Shown: positions 28,344 through 38,803, numbered from the stretch's first letter. The stretch is 64,000 nucleotides of DNA from Acinetobacter gerneri DSM 14967 = CIP 107464 = MTCC 9824 (GCF_000368565.1 NZ_KB849543.1:293736-357735), one strand, 5' to 3'. Made by a program: numbers and translations. The notes: generated by a model from the sequence alone, not told the origin.

Positions 28344-29285
28344 ATGCGTTTGGGGTTGTTGAGTTTATTTATTGTGCTTTGTTTGGTCTCGTTATTGCTT
28401 GGTGCGATGCCTTTATCGTGGGCTGAACTGATCAATTTCTCGGGCGATAGTTGGCTGACTTTGACGGTGAGTCGCATTCCCCGTTTGATTGCGATTGTTT
28501 TGACTGGGATTGGGTTGTCTATTTGTGGGGTGATTTTACAGCACATTGTTCGAAATAAATTTGTGGAGCCTGGGACATCTGGTGGTTTAGATGCAGCAAA
28601 ACTGGGAATTATGGTATCGCTGACGATGATTCCTGCGGTTGGTGTTTTTACCAAAGCTTTATTTGCAATGTTGTTTTGCTTTATCGCAAGTTTGATTTAT
28701 ATCGCAATTATTGCCCGGATTCGTTTTCGTAATACAGTTTTGATTCCTGTGATCGGGCTGATGTATGGCGGTGTGCTGAGTGCTATCGCTGAGTTTTATG
28801 CTTATCAAAACAATCTCTTACAAAGTGTTCAAGGTTGGTTATTGGGCGATTTCTCCAGAATCGTTCAAGGGCATTATGAAATGATCTATTTCATTTTGCC
28901 CACCATTATTTTGACCTATGTTTTTGCCTATCGTTTTACTTTGCTCGGAATGGGTGAGGAAGCAGCTTCAAGTTTAGGGCTGAACTTTAAAGCTATGGCG
29001 GCATTAGGTTTGATTTTGGTTTCTGTCACGGTTTCAGCCACTGTGATTACTGTTGGTGCAATTCCTTTTGTCGGTTTGGTTATCCCGAACTTAGTTGCAC
29101 TGAAATATGGTGAAAATTTGTCTAAAACCCTACCGATTATTGCACTCGGTGGGGCATGTTTGCTGTTGATTTGTGACATTGTTGGGCGGTTGGTTATCTA
29201 TCCATTTGAAGTTCCAATTGGGCTGACCGCAGGTGTTGTTGGAGGCGCAATATTCCTCATTTTAATTTTGAGGGGGCTTCGATAA
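28344..29285 (+). CDS. bauD: Ferric-siderophore ABC transporter permease BauD
   Basis: The 313-residue inner-membrane permease of the FecCD family has about nine hydrophobic helices. Typical sequences are TVSRIPRLIAIVLTGIGLSICGVILQ near the N-terminus and VGAIPFVGLVIPNLVALKYG about 225 residues in, the FecCD coupling region. The ATG at 28344 has a GGAG 10 bp upstream. It overlaps bauC by 1 bp and starts the uptake operon bauD-bauC-bauE-bauB-bauA. Confidence 0.92.
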   Translation: MRLGLLSLFIVLCLVSLLLGAMPLSWAELINFSGDSWLTLTVSRIPRLIAIVLTGIGLSICGVILQHIVRNKFVEPGTSGGLDAAKLGIMVSLTMIPAVGVFTKALFAMLFCFIASLIYIAIIARIRFRNTVLIPVIGLMYGGVLSAIAEFYAYQNNLLQSVQGWLLGDFSRIVQGHYEMIYFILPTIILTYVFAYRFTLLGMGEEAASSLGLNFKAMAALGLILVSVTVSATVITVGAIPFVGLVIPNLVALKYGENLSKTLPIIALGGACLLLICDIVGRLVIYPFEVPIGLTAGVVGGAIFLILILRGLR

Positions 29286-30229
29286 TGCAAACTAAATTTT
29301 GGGTTTTATGCGGCACAGTGCTGTGCTTGGCGATCTTTTTTGTATTGTTTGATTCGGGATTGGATTTCGAATATGTGATCCCGAAACGCTTATTGCGTTT
29401 GGGTACGATTATTTTAGCCAGTGTGTGTATTGCTTTTTCTTCAGTGGTTTTTCAGACCTTAGTTTCCAATCGAATATTGACGCCTGCAATCATGGGTTAT
29501 GAATCTGTGTATCTACTTTGGCAGGTGCTGTTGCTGTATTTCGTGGGAACGCACGGGCTAAATATGCTCGGTCTAAATGGCAACTTTTTTGTATCGATCA
29601 TTTTAATGTTGCTGTACTCATGGTTGATTCATCGTTGGCTGATGCCAAGAGCGCGACATGATCTTTTTTTATTGTTGTTATTCGGATTGGTGCTCAGCAT
29701 GGTCATTTTGACCTTGACCCAGTTTATTCAACTTAAGATTAGTCCCGGTGAATTTTCTGTTTTTCAAGGCTTTAATTATGCCTCTTTCAATCGTTCCCAG
29801 CCTGAAACACTCTTTTATGCATTGATCGCTGTACTCGCTGTCTGTTGGATCGGTCGTAAATATTTACCGATCTTGGATGTGATGTCTTTGGGACGTGAGC
29901 AAGCCATTTCTCTGGGTGTTGATCATCAAAAATATTTACGTATCTGCTTTGCTTTGATTGCGATTTTAGTTGCCATTTCAACCAGTTTAGTCGGACCTAC
30001 TGCATTTATGGGGGTATTTATTGCCAATATCGCCTATGCATTTTCAGGCAATTATCGACACAAATTTACATTATGTTTCGCAAGCATGATTTCCATCTTA
30101 GTCTTTCTTTTTGCTCAAATTTTGGTAGAGCACGTTTTCAATTATAAAACCACGGTCAGCATTTTGATCAATTTGGTCTGTGGGGTTTATTTCCTTGTAT
30201 TGATGGTGCGTGCTCGAGGTATCACATGA
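29285..30229 (+). CDS. bauC: Ferric-siderophore ABC transporter permease BauC
   Basis: The 314-residue second FecCD-type permease pairs with BauD. RLLRLGTIILASVCIAFSSVVFQ and VGPTAFMGVFIANIAYAFSG are the family signatures. The gene overlaps bauD by 1 bp and bauE by 4 bp, which fits equal expression of the transporter parts. Confidence 0.92.
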   Translation: MQTKFWVLCGTVLCLAIFFVLFDSGLDFEYVIPKRLLRLGTIILASVCIAFSSVVFQTLVSNRILTPAIMGYESVYLLWQVLLLYFVGTHGLNMLGLNGNFFVSIILMLLYSWLIHRWLMPRARHDLFLLLLFGLVLSMVILTLTQFIQLKISPGEFSVFQGFNYASFNRSQPETLFYALIAVLAVCWIGRKYLPILDVMSLGREQAISLGVDHQKYLRICFALIAILVAISTSLVGPTAFMGVFIANIAYAFSGNYRHKFTLCFASMISILVFLFAQILVEHVFNYKTTVSILINLVCGVYFLVLMVRARGIT

Positions 30230-30996
30230 TTCGTATTGAAAATATTTCCAAGTCCTATGGCAGCAAAAAGGTGCTTTCTGAGCTGAATCTCGAACTGCCG
30301 ATGCAACAAGTGATTTCTTTAATTGGACCCAATGGAGCTGGAAAATCGACTTTGTTAATGATGTTGGCAAGGCTGCTTGCTCCAACTCAAGGCGATATTT
30401 TTTTCAATCAGCAAAATATTGCCGAGATCAGGATTGCTGATTATGCCAAAACCGTGGCGACGCTCAGACAATCCCCAAACTTTAATTTACGTCTCACAGT
30501 TGAAGAACTGGTGTCTTTTGGGCGTTTTCCTTATAGCAGAGGGGCTTTGACTGCCAATGATCATAAGGTGATAGATGAATCCTTGGATTTTCTCTCCCTG
30601 AACTCACTTCGTGATGCTTATGTCGATGAGCTGAGCGGTGGACAAAGACAAATGGCTTTTTTGGCAATGACCATCGCGCAACAGACCGAAATTCTTTTAC
30701 TCGATGAACCTTTAAACAATTTGGATATGAAACATGCCGTTCAGATCATGCATGCCATGCGCCGTTTATGCGATGAACAAGGTCGCACGGTGATTTTAGT
30801 CATACATGATATTAACTTCGCTGCGAATTATTCAGATCACATTGTTGCGTTGAAGCAAGGAAGGCTTTGTTTCAGCGGTGCAACAGAGCAAGTCTTAACC
30901 GAATCACTTTTGGGTGATTTATACGAGCTTGATTTCAAAATCACATCTAACGAACACGGTTATATGTGCAACTACTTCAACTCATCTGGAGCTTGA
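30226..30996 (+). CDS. bauE: Ferric-siderophore ABC transporter ATPase BauE
   Basis: The 256-residue ATPase drives BauC/BauD. Walker A GPNGAGKST, ABC signature ELSGGQRQMAF and Walker B EILLLDEPLNNLD are intact, followed by the switch histidine in VIHDINFA. It belongs to the FepC/FecE type. It overlaps bauC by 4 bp and ends 2 bp before the bauB start. Confidence 0.94.
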   Translation: MIRIENISKSYGSKKVLSELNLELPMQQVISLIGPNGAGKSTLLMMLARLLAPTQGDIFFNQQNIAEIRIADYAKTVATLRQSPNFNLRLTVEELVSFGRFPYSRGALTANDHKVIDESLDFLSLNSLRDAYVDELSGGQRQMAFLAMTIAQQTEILLLDEPLNNLDMKHAVQIMHAMRRLCDEQGRTVILVIHDINFAANYSDHIVALKQGRLCFSGATEQVLTESLLGDLYELDFKITSNEHGYMCNYFNSSGA

Positions 30997-30998
30997 AA

Positions 30999-31970
30999 AT
31001 GAACTGGAAACAGAAAAATTGGGTAACGACTATGGCAATATTAGTTGCCATCTCGGTATCAGGTTGTGATAAAAAACCTGAAAATCAGACCCAAGCAGCT
31101 CAGAAACTAAATGCTCCAATCAGCATTAAACATGAGCTTGGTACAACTGTAATTGATCATGTTCCTCAGCGTGTCGCAGTTTTAGACATGAATGAGGCCG
31201 ATTTTTTAGATCAGTTAAATATCCCGATTGCAGGAATGCCGAAAGATTTTATTCCTCATTTTTTAGAAAAATATAAAAATGATCAGAATATTGCCGACTT
31301 GGGGTCGATCGTACAACCCAATATGGAGCGGATTCATGCATTAAAACCAGATTTGATTTTAATGACACCGATTCAGGCAGATAAATATAAAGAATTGTCA
31401 GAGATCGCACCGACGGTACATTACGACATCAACTTTAAGAACAGTGAAAATAAACACATCGAAACGGTGAAAAACCATTTGATTACGCTGGGCTTGATCT
31501 TTAATCGTGCCGACTTGGCTCGTAAAAAAGTGGCTGAGCTAGATGCTGAAGTAAAGAAAGCTCGAGAGGTTACAGCAAATCGACCAGAAAAAGCGTTAGT
31601 GGTTTTACATAACAATGGTGCATTTAGCAACTTTGGTGTGCAGTCACGTTATGGCTTTATCTTCCATGACTTAGGGGTAAAACCTGCCAGTACGGTTGTG
31701 GATACCAGTTTGCATGGTCAGCCGATTTCCAGTGAATTTATTAAAAAAGCCGATCCCGATATTTTATATATCGTCGATCGTACAGCTGTCATGGAGCATC
31801 GTCCAATTATCAATGCTGAAAATGTCAGCAATCCTTTGCTTCGAGAAACCAAGGCTTGGAAAAACGGCCATGTGATTTTTGTCGATGCAGATGCTTGGTA
31901 TATCACTGGGGCAAGCCCAACTTCACTGAAAATACTGATCAGTGATGTGCTCAAAGGCTATCAAAAATAA
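30999..31970 (+). CDS. bauB: Periplasmic ferric-siderophore binding lipoprotein BauB
   Basis: The 323-residue FepB/FatB-type substrate-binding protein starts MNWKQKNWVTTMAILVAISVSGC, with the lipobox cysteine C23, so it is tethered to the inner membrane. Binding-protein features include RVAVLDMNEADFLDQL and ALKPDLILMTPIQADKYKEL. The ATG at 30999 follows the bauE stop and has GGAG about 9 bp upstream. An earlier in-frame start would place 11 extra residues before the signal sequence. Confidence 0.92.
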   Translation: MNWKQKNWVTTMAILVAISVSGCDKKPENQTQAAQKLNAPISIKHELGTTVIDHVPQRVAVLDMNEADFLDQLNIPIAGMPKDFIPHFLEKYKNDQNIADLGSIVQPNMERIHALKPDLILMTPIQADKYKELSEIAPTVHYDINFKNSENKHIETVKNHLITLGLIFNRADLARKKVAELDAEVKKAREVTANRPEKALVVLHNNGAFSNFGVQSRYGFIFHDLGVKPASTVVDTSLHGQPISSEFIKKADPDILYIVDRTAVMEHRPIINAENVSNPLLRETKAWKNGHVIFVDADAWYITGASPTSLKILISDVLKGYQK

Positions 31971-32053
31971 GTGCTTATACCAAACAACAAAATTTTAAAG
32001 CAACAAGATTTTTAAATAAGCAAAACCTGATTGAAAAATATAAGGAAACTCTG

Positions 32054-34327
32054 ATGAAAAATGATATTCGCGGTAATCGAAAAAAAGCCGCACAAAGTAA
32101 GCTACAGTCAAAAAAATCATTTGTGTTAAATCATATTGCATCAGCACAAATGGCGTTATTGATGGGGGTAAGTGTAGGAACAGTCTTTGTTTGTGCGCCT
32201 TCTGCTTATGCCGAAGCGACGATTGATAGTGCTGAAACACTGAAAAAAAACCAAGGAAATTCAGCCATTGCTCAGCAACAATCGACTGAAGTGACTCAAA
32301 TTCCAGCGTTGCAAGCAGTCGCAGAAAGTGATGATGTTTATGCAGGTGGTCAAGTTGCTAAAAAAAGTAAAATTGGTTTTTTAGGTGACAAAGACTTTAT
32401 GGAAACACCGTTTAATACCATAAGTTATACAGATAAATACGTCGAAGATAAGCAAGCCAAAGACATTACAGAGGTGATTGCTGCGACAGATCCGTCTGTA
32501 TTTACCAATGGTGCAAGTGGCGGTTGGAGTGAAAACTATTACATTCGTGGCTTTGCCTCGAGCACCAGTGATATGTCGATGAATGGTTTATTTGGTATCA
32601 CACCATTTTATCGAACATCGCCTGAAATGTTTGAACGTGTTGAAGTGCTAAAAGGTCCATCAGCATTACTCAATGGTATGCCGCCTGCAGGTTCAGTCGG
32701 TGGTACAGTCAATTTGGTCACCAAAAAAGCAGGTGATGAGCCTTTAGCCAGAATAACCACGACTTATATGTCTGATTCTCAGTTTGGTGGTCATATTGAT
32801 CTTGGGCGTCGATTTGGTGAAAACAAAGAGTTCGGGGTAAGATTTAATGGCGTATATCGTGATGGTGAAGGTGCTGTAAAAAACCAAGATAAAGAGACGC
32901 AGCAGTTTTCACTTGGACTGGATTGGCGTGGTGAACGAGCGCGAGTTTCGGTCGATGCTTATGATGCTAAAGACCGTGTAGATGGTGTGCATCGCGGTTT
33001 AAATTTGGCTACAGGTGTCGCCATACCAAAACCACCCAAAGCAGATACGCTTCTAAATCCAGATTGGTCTTTTGTTGAAACTAAAGACAAAGGCGCAATG
33101 ATCAAGGGTGAATATGATCTCAATGATAAGATCACAGCCTATGCAAACTATGGTCAAAGTAATACAAAATACAAATATAACGGTGCGATGACAGCTATAG
33201 TCAAAGATGGTCTAGGCTCATTTGAAACTAAAATTGGTCAGCTCGCTTTCGAAGTTGATAAAAAATCCGCTGATGCAGGTTTTAAAGGCGTTTTTGAAAC
33301 CGGTCCGATTAAACATCAATGGGTTGTCAATGGAACATACTACAAACATGATCAGGATGATTATGGGATCCGAAATGTGAATGGTGCCGAATGGACAACG
33401 AATCTTTATAATCCAGTCTGGGGAAGCCCAGTCCCATTTACTGCGAAAGCAAATTATTTATACCATTCGACTTTGTCTACCTCAAGTTATGGTTTTGCAG
33501 ATACCTTATCTTTTGCCGAAGATCGAGTACAGTTAACACTTGGTGCACGTTATCAAACAGTTAAACCAACGAGCTCTATAAATAAACAAGCACAGTATAG
33601 TAAGTCGGCAACTACACCTGGGGCGGCATTATTGGTCAAAGCCACAGATAAAATATCTGTGTATGCGAACTATATCGAAGGTTTGACTAAAGGTGATCAA
33701 GCGCCTGCAACAGCTGAAAATGCTGGGGTAATTTTTGCGCCGCAAAAAACCAAACAGGCAGAGCTTGGAGTGAAGCTTGATCAAGGATCATTTGCGCATA
33801 CTTTAGCTGTGTTTGAGATTAAAAAACCAAACAGTAGTACGGATATCTCAACAAATTACTTTTCTGCAAATGGTGAGCAGCGTAACCGAGGTGTGGAATG
33901 GTCATTCTTTGGTACACCGATCGAGCATGTTCGTTTAATGGGTGGGGTCACTTATATTGATCCTGAGTTAAGTAAGACGGTCGGTGGCAAAAATCAAGGT
34001 AACACGGCTACAGGTGTTCCAAAAACACAAGCTAAACTTGGTGCAGAGTGGGATACACAAGTGGCACAAGGCACTTTGACTTTGTCTGGAAATATCAACG
34101 CTGTTTCAAAACAATATATCAATCAGGAAAATACTTTACACGTTCCTGGTCGAACATTGCTTGATGTAGGTGCACGTTATAGTACAAAAGTTGCTGATCA
34201 TCCTGTGACGATTCGTGCTGGGGTAAATAACCTAACCAATAAAGCTTATTGGGGTATGCCACAACTCTCTAGTTTGGTTTTAGGCGCACCAAGAACTTAT
34301 ATGTTATCTGCATCATATGATTTCTAA
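32054..34327 (+). CDS. bauA: TonB-dependent ferric-siderophore receptor BauA
   Basis: The 757-residue outer-membrane receptor has an unusually long basic N-terminus before the hydrophobic signal core, with probable cleavage after SAYA (residue 53). The plug domain contains ITEVIAATDPSVFTNGASGG, YYIRGFAS and VEVLKGPSALLNGMPPAGSVGGTVNLVTK. A 22-stranded barrel follows and ends in YDF with the terminal phenylalanine needed for outer-membrane assembly. It imports ferric acinetobactin with TonB energy. It is the last gene of the bauDCEBA operon, 83 bp after bauB. Confidence 0.94.
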   Translation: MKNDIRGNRKKAAQSKLQSKKSFVLNHIASAQMALLMGVSVGTVFVCAPSAYAEATIDSAETLKKNQGNSAIAQQQSTEVTQIPALQAVAESDDVYAGGQVAKKSKIGFLGDKDFMETPFNTISYTDKYVEDKQAKDITEVIAATDPSVFTNGASGGWSENYYIRGFASSTSDMSMNGLFGITPFYRTSPEMFERVEVLKGPSALLNGMPPAGSVGGTVNLVTKKAGDEPLARITTTYMSDSQFGGHIDLGRRFGENKEFGVRFNGVYRDGEGAVKNQDKETQQFSLGLDWRGERARVSVDAYDAKDRVDGVHRGLNLATGVAIPKPPKADTLLNPDWSFVETKDKGAMIKGEYDLNDKITAYANYGQSNTKYKYNGAMTAIVKDGLGSFETKIGQLAFEVDKKSADAGFKGVFETGPIKHQWVVNGTYYKHDQDDYGIRNVNGAEWTTNLYNPVWGSPVPFTAKANYLYHSTLSTSSYGFADTLSFAEDRVQLTLGARYQTVKPTSSINKQAQYSKSATTPGAALLVKATDKISVYANYIEGLTKGDQAPATAENAGVIFAPQKTKQAELGVKLDQGSFAHTLAVFEIKKPNSSTDISTNYFSANGEQRNRGVEWSFFGTPIEHVRLMGGVTYIDPELSKTVGGKNQGNTATGVPKTQAKLGAEWDTQVAQGTLTLSGNINAVSKQYINQENTLHVPGRTLLDVGARYSTKVADHPVTIRAGVNNLTNKAYWGMPQLSSLVLGAPRTYMLSASYDF

Positions 34328-34518
34328 GGTTGATTTTGAAATAGGCTTTGTTTGAAAACTTAAGCACTAAAATATGTTGTGGCACAAACTACAGCATATT
34401 TTAGAGCAGATCGGACAGGGTAACTAGGTGCAATGTCTTTAGAGTTATCCGAAGCTTTTAGTATTTAGAGATATCGCCATTTCATCATTGAAGTGAATTA
34501 CAATTAAAAGTATTCTCA

Positions 34519-34549
34519 AAAAAAATCGCCAAATAAGGCGATTTTTTTT
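34519..34549. terminator. Bidirectional terminator between bauA and basC
   Basis: AAAAAAATCGCC (34519-34530) pairs with GGCGATTTTTTTT (34537-34549) around AAATAA. It serves both bauA on the plus strand and basC on the minus strand, which converge here. Confidence 0.92.
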
Positions 34550-34577
34550 GATCTTTATTTACCCATAAAACATCAGT

Positions 34578-35888
34578 TTATTCCACCAAACCATAATGCT
34601 GAAATGCTGAGCGTTTCGGGATACGATAAGCTTCACGTCCAAGCAATTGATTGATAATCACTGAATTTCGAGTGGCTCCAATTCCCAAGTCTGGTGATCC
34701 CACACCTTGCTGAAAAATCTCTGCATTTTGGATGAAAATACGTCCTTTACCTTGATCACAACGCTCAGCTGTAAAATCTTCTCGTACTAAACAGTCATTA
34801 TATTCATCGGTTTTAAGCACTTTATTTTTAAGATTTTCAAACCATTTCGGCCAATGGTGACGATAACCAGTAGCTGCGATTACAGCGTCACTTTGTATGG
34901 TTTGACGTTGATCAAGCTGCGTATGCCAACAGCTTAGATTGATCTGACCCGATGATGACACTTGCAGATCTTCAACTTCACAACTTGAGTACAAGGTTAA
35001 GCCTGCATCAGCTCCTGCCACCGTTCTTTCATAGAGCAAATCATAGATTTCACCAATAGTGAAAAAGCTGATGCCCTTATAGATCAGTCCTTGTCCTGCG
35101 GCGATTTCGCGTCTTTTCTCTCTCGGAATACTCTGAAAATATTGCATATAAGCTGGAGTAAAACATTCTTGTCCTAACTTGGAGAACTCCATTGGATGGA
35201 AGCCTGCCGAACGAGTGACCCAGCGGATTGATGCGCCTGCCTGAATTTGTTCGAGGCTCAGTGAGCGATATAAGGCAAGTACACATTCTGCGGCACTTTG
35301 TCCTGAACCAACGACAGTCACTTGCTTGCATTGATTTAATTGTTTTTGCAACGCTGCAAATTCGGCTGCATGTTTGACCAAAGGATGATCACAAGCACTT
35401 AACCATTTTGGATAATGTGGCTGTGTTCCGATCCCAATCACCAAATCTTGGCTGATATAAAATTGATTTTTTCCACTGCTCAGTTGGCTTTCAACGATAA
35501 ATTGGTCACGTTTTTCATCATAAATTACATCCAGAACATTTTCACCAAACTGACAATCGGGCAATTGTTTAGATGCCCAGCGACAGTAATGATCGTATTC
35601 TCGTCGAGGGATCAAGAAACGATCATAATAATAAAACTGATGTAAACGGTCATGTTGATGTAAATAATTGATATAACCCAAAGGATGACAAGGATTAGCA
35701 ATCGTCACCAGATCAGCAAAAAAAGGAATTTGCAAGGTCGTGCCTTCTAAAAGCAAACCTTCATGCCAACGAAATTGTGGTTTTTTTTCTAAAAATACAG
35801 CTTTGATTTCAGGATGATGAGAGAGTAGCGCAGCAAGTCCGAGATTGAACGGGCCAATGCCGATACCCAAAATATCTATATTTTTCAT
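34578..35888 (-). CDS. basC: Histamine N-monooxygenase BasC
   Basis: The 436-residue flavin monooxygenase of the lysine/ornithine N-hydroxylase family (IucD/PvdA) in this locus hydroxylates histamine made by BasG. The FAD motif LGIGIGPFNLGLAALL is at the N-terminus. The NADPH motif VTVVGSGQSAAECVLALY is in the middle, and IAATGYRHHWP near the end is the family ATGY motif. It is the second gene after basD, 65 bp downstream. Confidence 0.92.
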   Translation of the reverse strand: MKNIDILGIGIGPFNLGLAALLSHHPEIKAVFLEKKPQFRWHEGLLLEGTTLQIPFFADLVTIANPCHPLGYINYLHQHDRLHQFYYYDRFLIPRREYDHYCRWASKQLPDCQFGENVLDVIYDEKRDQFIVESQLSSGKNQFYISQDLVIGIGTQPHYPKWLSACDHPLVKHAAEFAALQKQLNQCKQVTVVGSGQSAAECVLALYRSLSLEQIQAGASIRWVTRSAGFHPMEFSKLGQECFTPAYMQYFQSIPREKRREIAAGQGLIYKGISFFTIGEIYDLLYERTVAGADAGLTLYSSCEVEDLQVSSSGQINLSCWHTQLDQRQTIQSDAVIAATGYRHHWPKWFENLKNKVLKTDEYNDCLVREDFTAERCDQGKGRIFIQNAEIFQQGVGSPDLGIGATRNSVIINQLLGREAYRIPKRSAFQHYGLVE

Positions 35889-35953
35889 ATTTCTATCATT
35901 CCAGTTCTATTGATATATAAGTGGTGAAAGATTTCATTTTTTTAATTCAATAT

Positions 35954-38803
35954 TTAATGAATCGTTTGCTTTGTATGTGTGGAAATGAGTTTTTCGACAG
36001 CGACAACATCTTGGCAATGGATGAGTTGCAGTGGCGTTAAACTGATTTCAAAGGTTTCATTGATTTGTTTGGCAATCAATTTGAGATGTGAAGGACGCAA
36101 TCCCAAATGACTAAATTGCATGTCTTGATGTGTTGCATCTGAAGGCGATAAATTTAAATGATTCAAATAAATTTGCAGGATTTGCTCACGTTGCATATTG
36201 CCTTGATTGATCTGATTTTGAGTATTTTCAAAATGCAGTTTTAGATCTACATTTTCCAGACCAAGCGCTAATATCTGTTCTATACTTTTTTCGAGTTGCA
36301 ACAAAAAGTCAGAGATAAACTGATCAGAAATAGCGGCTTGTGCATAATCAATATCAAAAATGAGAGCGCCGTCATTGTACAATTTAAAGCGTACATCTAT
36401 TGCGACCTGAGGAGTTTGCGTTAGCCCATCGATATATTTGATGGGGTTTGATTCTGGCAAACTCGGCCACGACAAACCATTGGTGATCACGATAGGCAAA
36501 GCAGGAGCGGATTTATATTTTTCAAACAACATTCTCGCCAGATCTACACCTGAAAATGCTAAATGTTGTAGAGATTCGAGCACACTTTTTTGCAGTTGTA
36601 CTGCATGCTCAACGAAGTTTGCAGTCTGTTGCCATGTGCTCACGATAAAGGTTGATTGATTGGAAAATGCGCCATCATATAGGGGCAGGACAGGCACGCC
36701 AACAGAGAGAGTCTGGTCAGTTGTCCGTTGCGAAAGTATTTCCAAGACCAGTGCCATGATCAATGAGTTTTTAAATAAACCTTTACGTGCTCCGATTTTG
36801 CTCAATTGTTGAAACTTTTCACGATCAATGTGCAAGCTTTGGCGACGATAGAGCGAAGTAGCGATACTGTCTAAGGGCTTAGACCACGGCAATTTCGGGA
36901 TGTGAACATGATTGGCGAGTTTATTTTGCCAATATTTTTGATCATCTGTTCGATTTTGTGCTGTGGAGCTATTGGGTTTTGCATCTGTGTTGGGCTGCGT
37001 CAGAGTTTGAGCTGAAAATAGTTCCATCATCAATGATGCAATCGCTCGACCATCCAAAATTTGAGCATCAAAACGAACAAATATTTTAAATTGATCTACA
37101 GACAGTTTAAATACAGTAACATCCCAAGGTGATTGATTTAAATCAAATAATGCATGTCGGTATTGCTCACGAAATGTGGAAATATGCTCATTTGCGACAG
37201 CTTGCTCAAAACGGGTCAAATCAATCATGTTGAGATTGATGATGACCTCATCGCTGATATATTGCAGCAGTTTTTTTTCATCGATATAAGTTCTGAGACT
37301 TGGATGATGGCGAACCATGTCGGTCAATCGCAGCTTAAATTCCTCAAGATCAAGCCTTCCCTCATATTCCTGATATTCTTGCATGGCAATGCCACCAAGA
37401 GGAAAAGCGGTAGTACGACCCAATAAATATGCTTTTTGCAGGGCATTGAGCGCTGTTTCACTCTGTCTTTTATTGATCAATTTGTTTGGAAATTTGAGCG
37501 AAAGTGACTGTAGATCATGGGTAAATATGTCGGGATTTGATGCGATTTTTTTGAGCAAATCTATATAATTTTCAAATAATGGATTGATCCATGATTCAGG
37601 TAATGCATCAAGACGGATATCCCAATTGATCAGCAGTTCATTGGCGACACTGACCACTTGAACATCTAAAGCCACTTGCGGACCTTGCGAGATCGTCCAA
37701 TTCATCTGACCAAAGATTTGATGCACTCTTTCTGAAAATAGTTCTTCGCCTGCAAGATCGACCGCTGCAGTAAAGACAATCGGTGCAGTTTGCGCAGTAC
37801 CGTGATAACGGGAAAGATCACGCATCACTTGTACACCCGAATATTGCTGATGCCCAAGCGTTTCGATCCATGTCTTGCCGATATTTTGACAAAACTGAGC
37901 GAGATGTTCGGTCGCAGACATATCAATATTTAAAATAGAAACATTGGCAAAATCACCAATAGAACTTTCTATGCCTTGCATCACAGGCTCACGCCAAAAA
38001 GTCGGAACATTGAGGCGATAACGTGGATCTTGGGTTTTATTCCCTAAACAATACGCAAAAATCCCCATCAATAGTGTAGAAAAAGTCAGTCGATGTTGTT
38101 TGGCTAGCCGATGTAAAGCTTGCCTCTGCTCTGTATTTAAAGTGCTACTGAGCCGATGACTTTGTATGACCGTTGATGTTGGATTTTTGAGGGGAATAGT
38201 GGGGGCTGGAGCAATATCAGCCAAACGTGATTTCCACCAGATTCGGTCACGACTGCGTTGTTTTTGGCAAATTGGATCGTGTTTGAGTTGGTTATTCCAA
38301 GAAAAAAAATCAACTGTAGGCGGCAATGTACAATCTGCATCTTCATAAAAAAGCGCAAGATCTTCCATCAATATACGAAAACTAGAGGGATCAATGGCGA
38401 TCATGTCAGCATCAACATGCAGTCGAAAATGTTGTTCATCTAATAGGCTGATTGAAAATTTTACAGTCTGTGCTTGAGTCAAATCTAATTTTTGATGCGT
38501 CCAGTACTGTCTTTTGGTTTCGAGTTTTTGCTTTTGTTGAGTTTTTGTGAATATTGAAAAATCATCAACTTCTATTTCTATGTTCTGATCAGCTGAAATG
38601 ATACTTGGAATCGCATCACGGTCGAGTCGCAAGCGTAGCATTTCATGTCGTTGATAGAGTCGTTGAATGGCTAGATTTAGTTTTTTTAGATCAATACTTT
38701 GACCATCAAATTCGCTATAAAGATGAGCTGAAACCCCACCTAAGATCGCTTCGTTTGAGCGCCCAAACCAACAGGCAGCTTGCATCGGAGTGAGTTCACG
38801 CAT
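35954..38803 (-). CDS. basD: NRPS tandem cyclisation protein BasD
   Basis: The 949-residue protein has two heterocyclisation (Cy) domains, like AngN of anguibactin synthesis. Cy1 (1-430) carries DADMIAIDPSS with D133, D138 and S141, a full DxxxxDxxS motif. Cy2 (450-850) carries D579AQILD584GRA587, with alanine for the usual serine. Residues 870-945 resemble a carrier domain, but the active-site region reads LGLRPSHL, so the serine is displaced by one place from the LGGHS position. It should condense dihydroxybenzoate with the BasB-bound amino acid and close the oxazoline ring. There is no adenylation domain. It is divergent from basE across a Fur box. Confidence 0.9.
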   Translation of the reverse strand: MRELTPMQAACWFGRSNEAILGGVSAHLYSEFDGQSIDLKKLNLAIQRLYQRHEMLRLRLDRDAIPSIISADQNIEIEVDDFSIFTKTQQKQKLETKRQYWTHQKLDLTQAQTVKFSISLLDEQHFRLHVDADMIAIDPSSFRILMEDLALFYEDADCTLPPTVDFFSWNNQLKHDPICQKQRSRDRIWWKSRLADIAPAPTIPLKNPTSTVIQSHRLSSTLNTEQRQALHRLAKQHRLTFSTLLMGIFAYCLGNKTQDPRYRLNVPTFWREPVMQGIESSIGDFANVSILNIDMSATEHLAQFCQNIGKTWIETLGHQQYSGVQVMRDLSRYHGTAQTAPIVFTAAVDLAGEELFSERVHQIFGQMNWTISQGPQVALDVQVVSVANELLINWDIRLDALPESWINPLFENYIDLLKKIASNPDIFTHDLQSLSLKFPNKLINKRQSETALNALQKAYLLGRTTAFPLGGIAMQEYQEYEGRLDLEEFKLRLTDMVRHHPSLRTYIDEKKLLQYISDEVIINLNMIDLTRFEQAVANEHISTFREQYRHALFDLNQSPWDVTVFKLSVDQFKIFVRFDAQILDGRAIASLMMELFSAQTLTQPNTDAKPNSSTAQNRTDDQKYWQNKLANHVHIPKLPWSKPLDSIATSLYRRQSLHIDREKFQQLSKIGARKGLFKNSLIMALVLEILSQRTTDQTLSVGVPVLPLYDGAFSNQSTFIVSTWQQTANFVEHAVQLQKSVLESLQHLAFSGVDLARMLFEKYKSAPALPIVITNGLSWPSLPESNPIKYIDGLTQTPQVAIDVRFKLYNDGALIFDIDYAQAAISDQFISDFLLQLEKSIEQILALGLENVDLKLHFENTQNQINQGNMQREQILQIYLNHLNLSPSDATHQDMQFSHLGLRPSHLKLIAKQINETFEISLTPLQLIHCQDVVAVEKLISTHTKQTIH

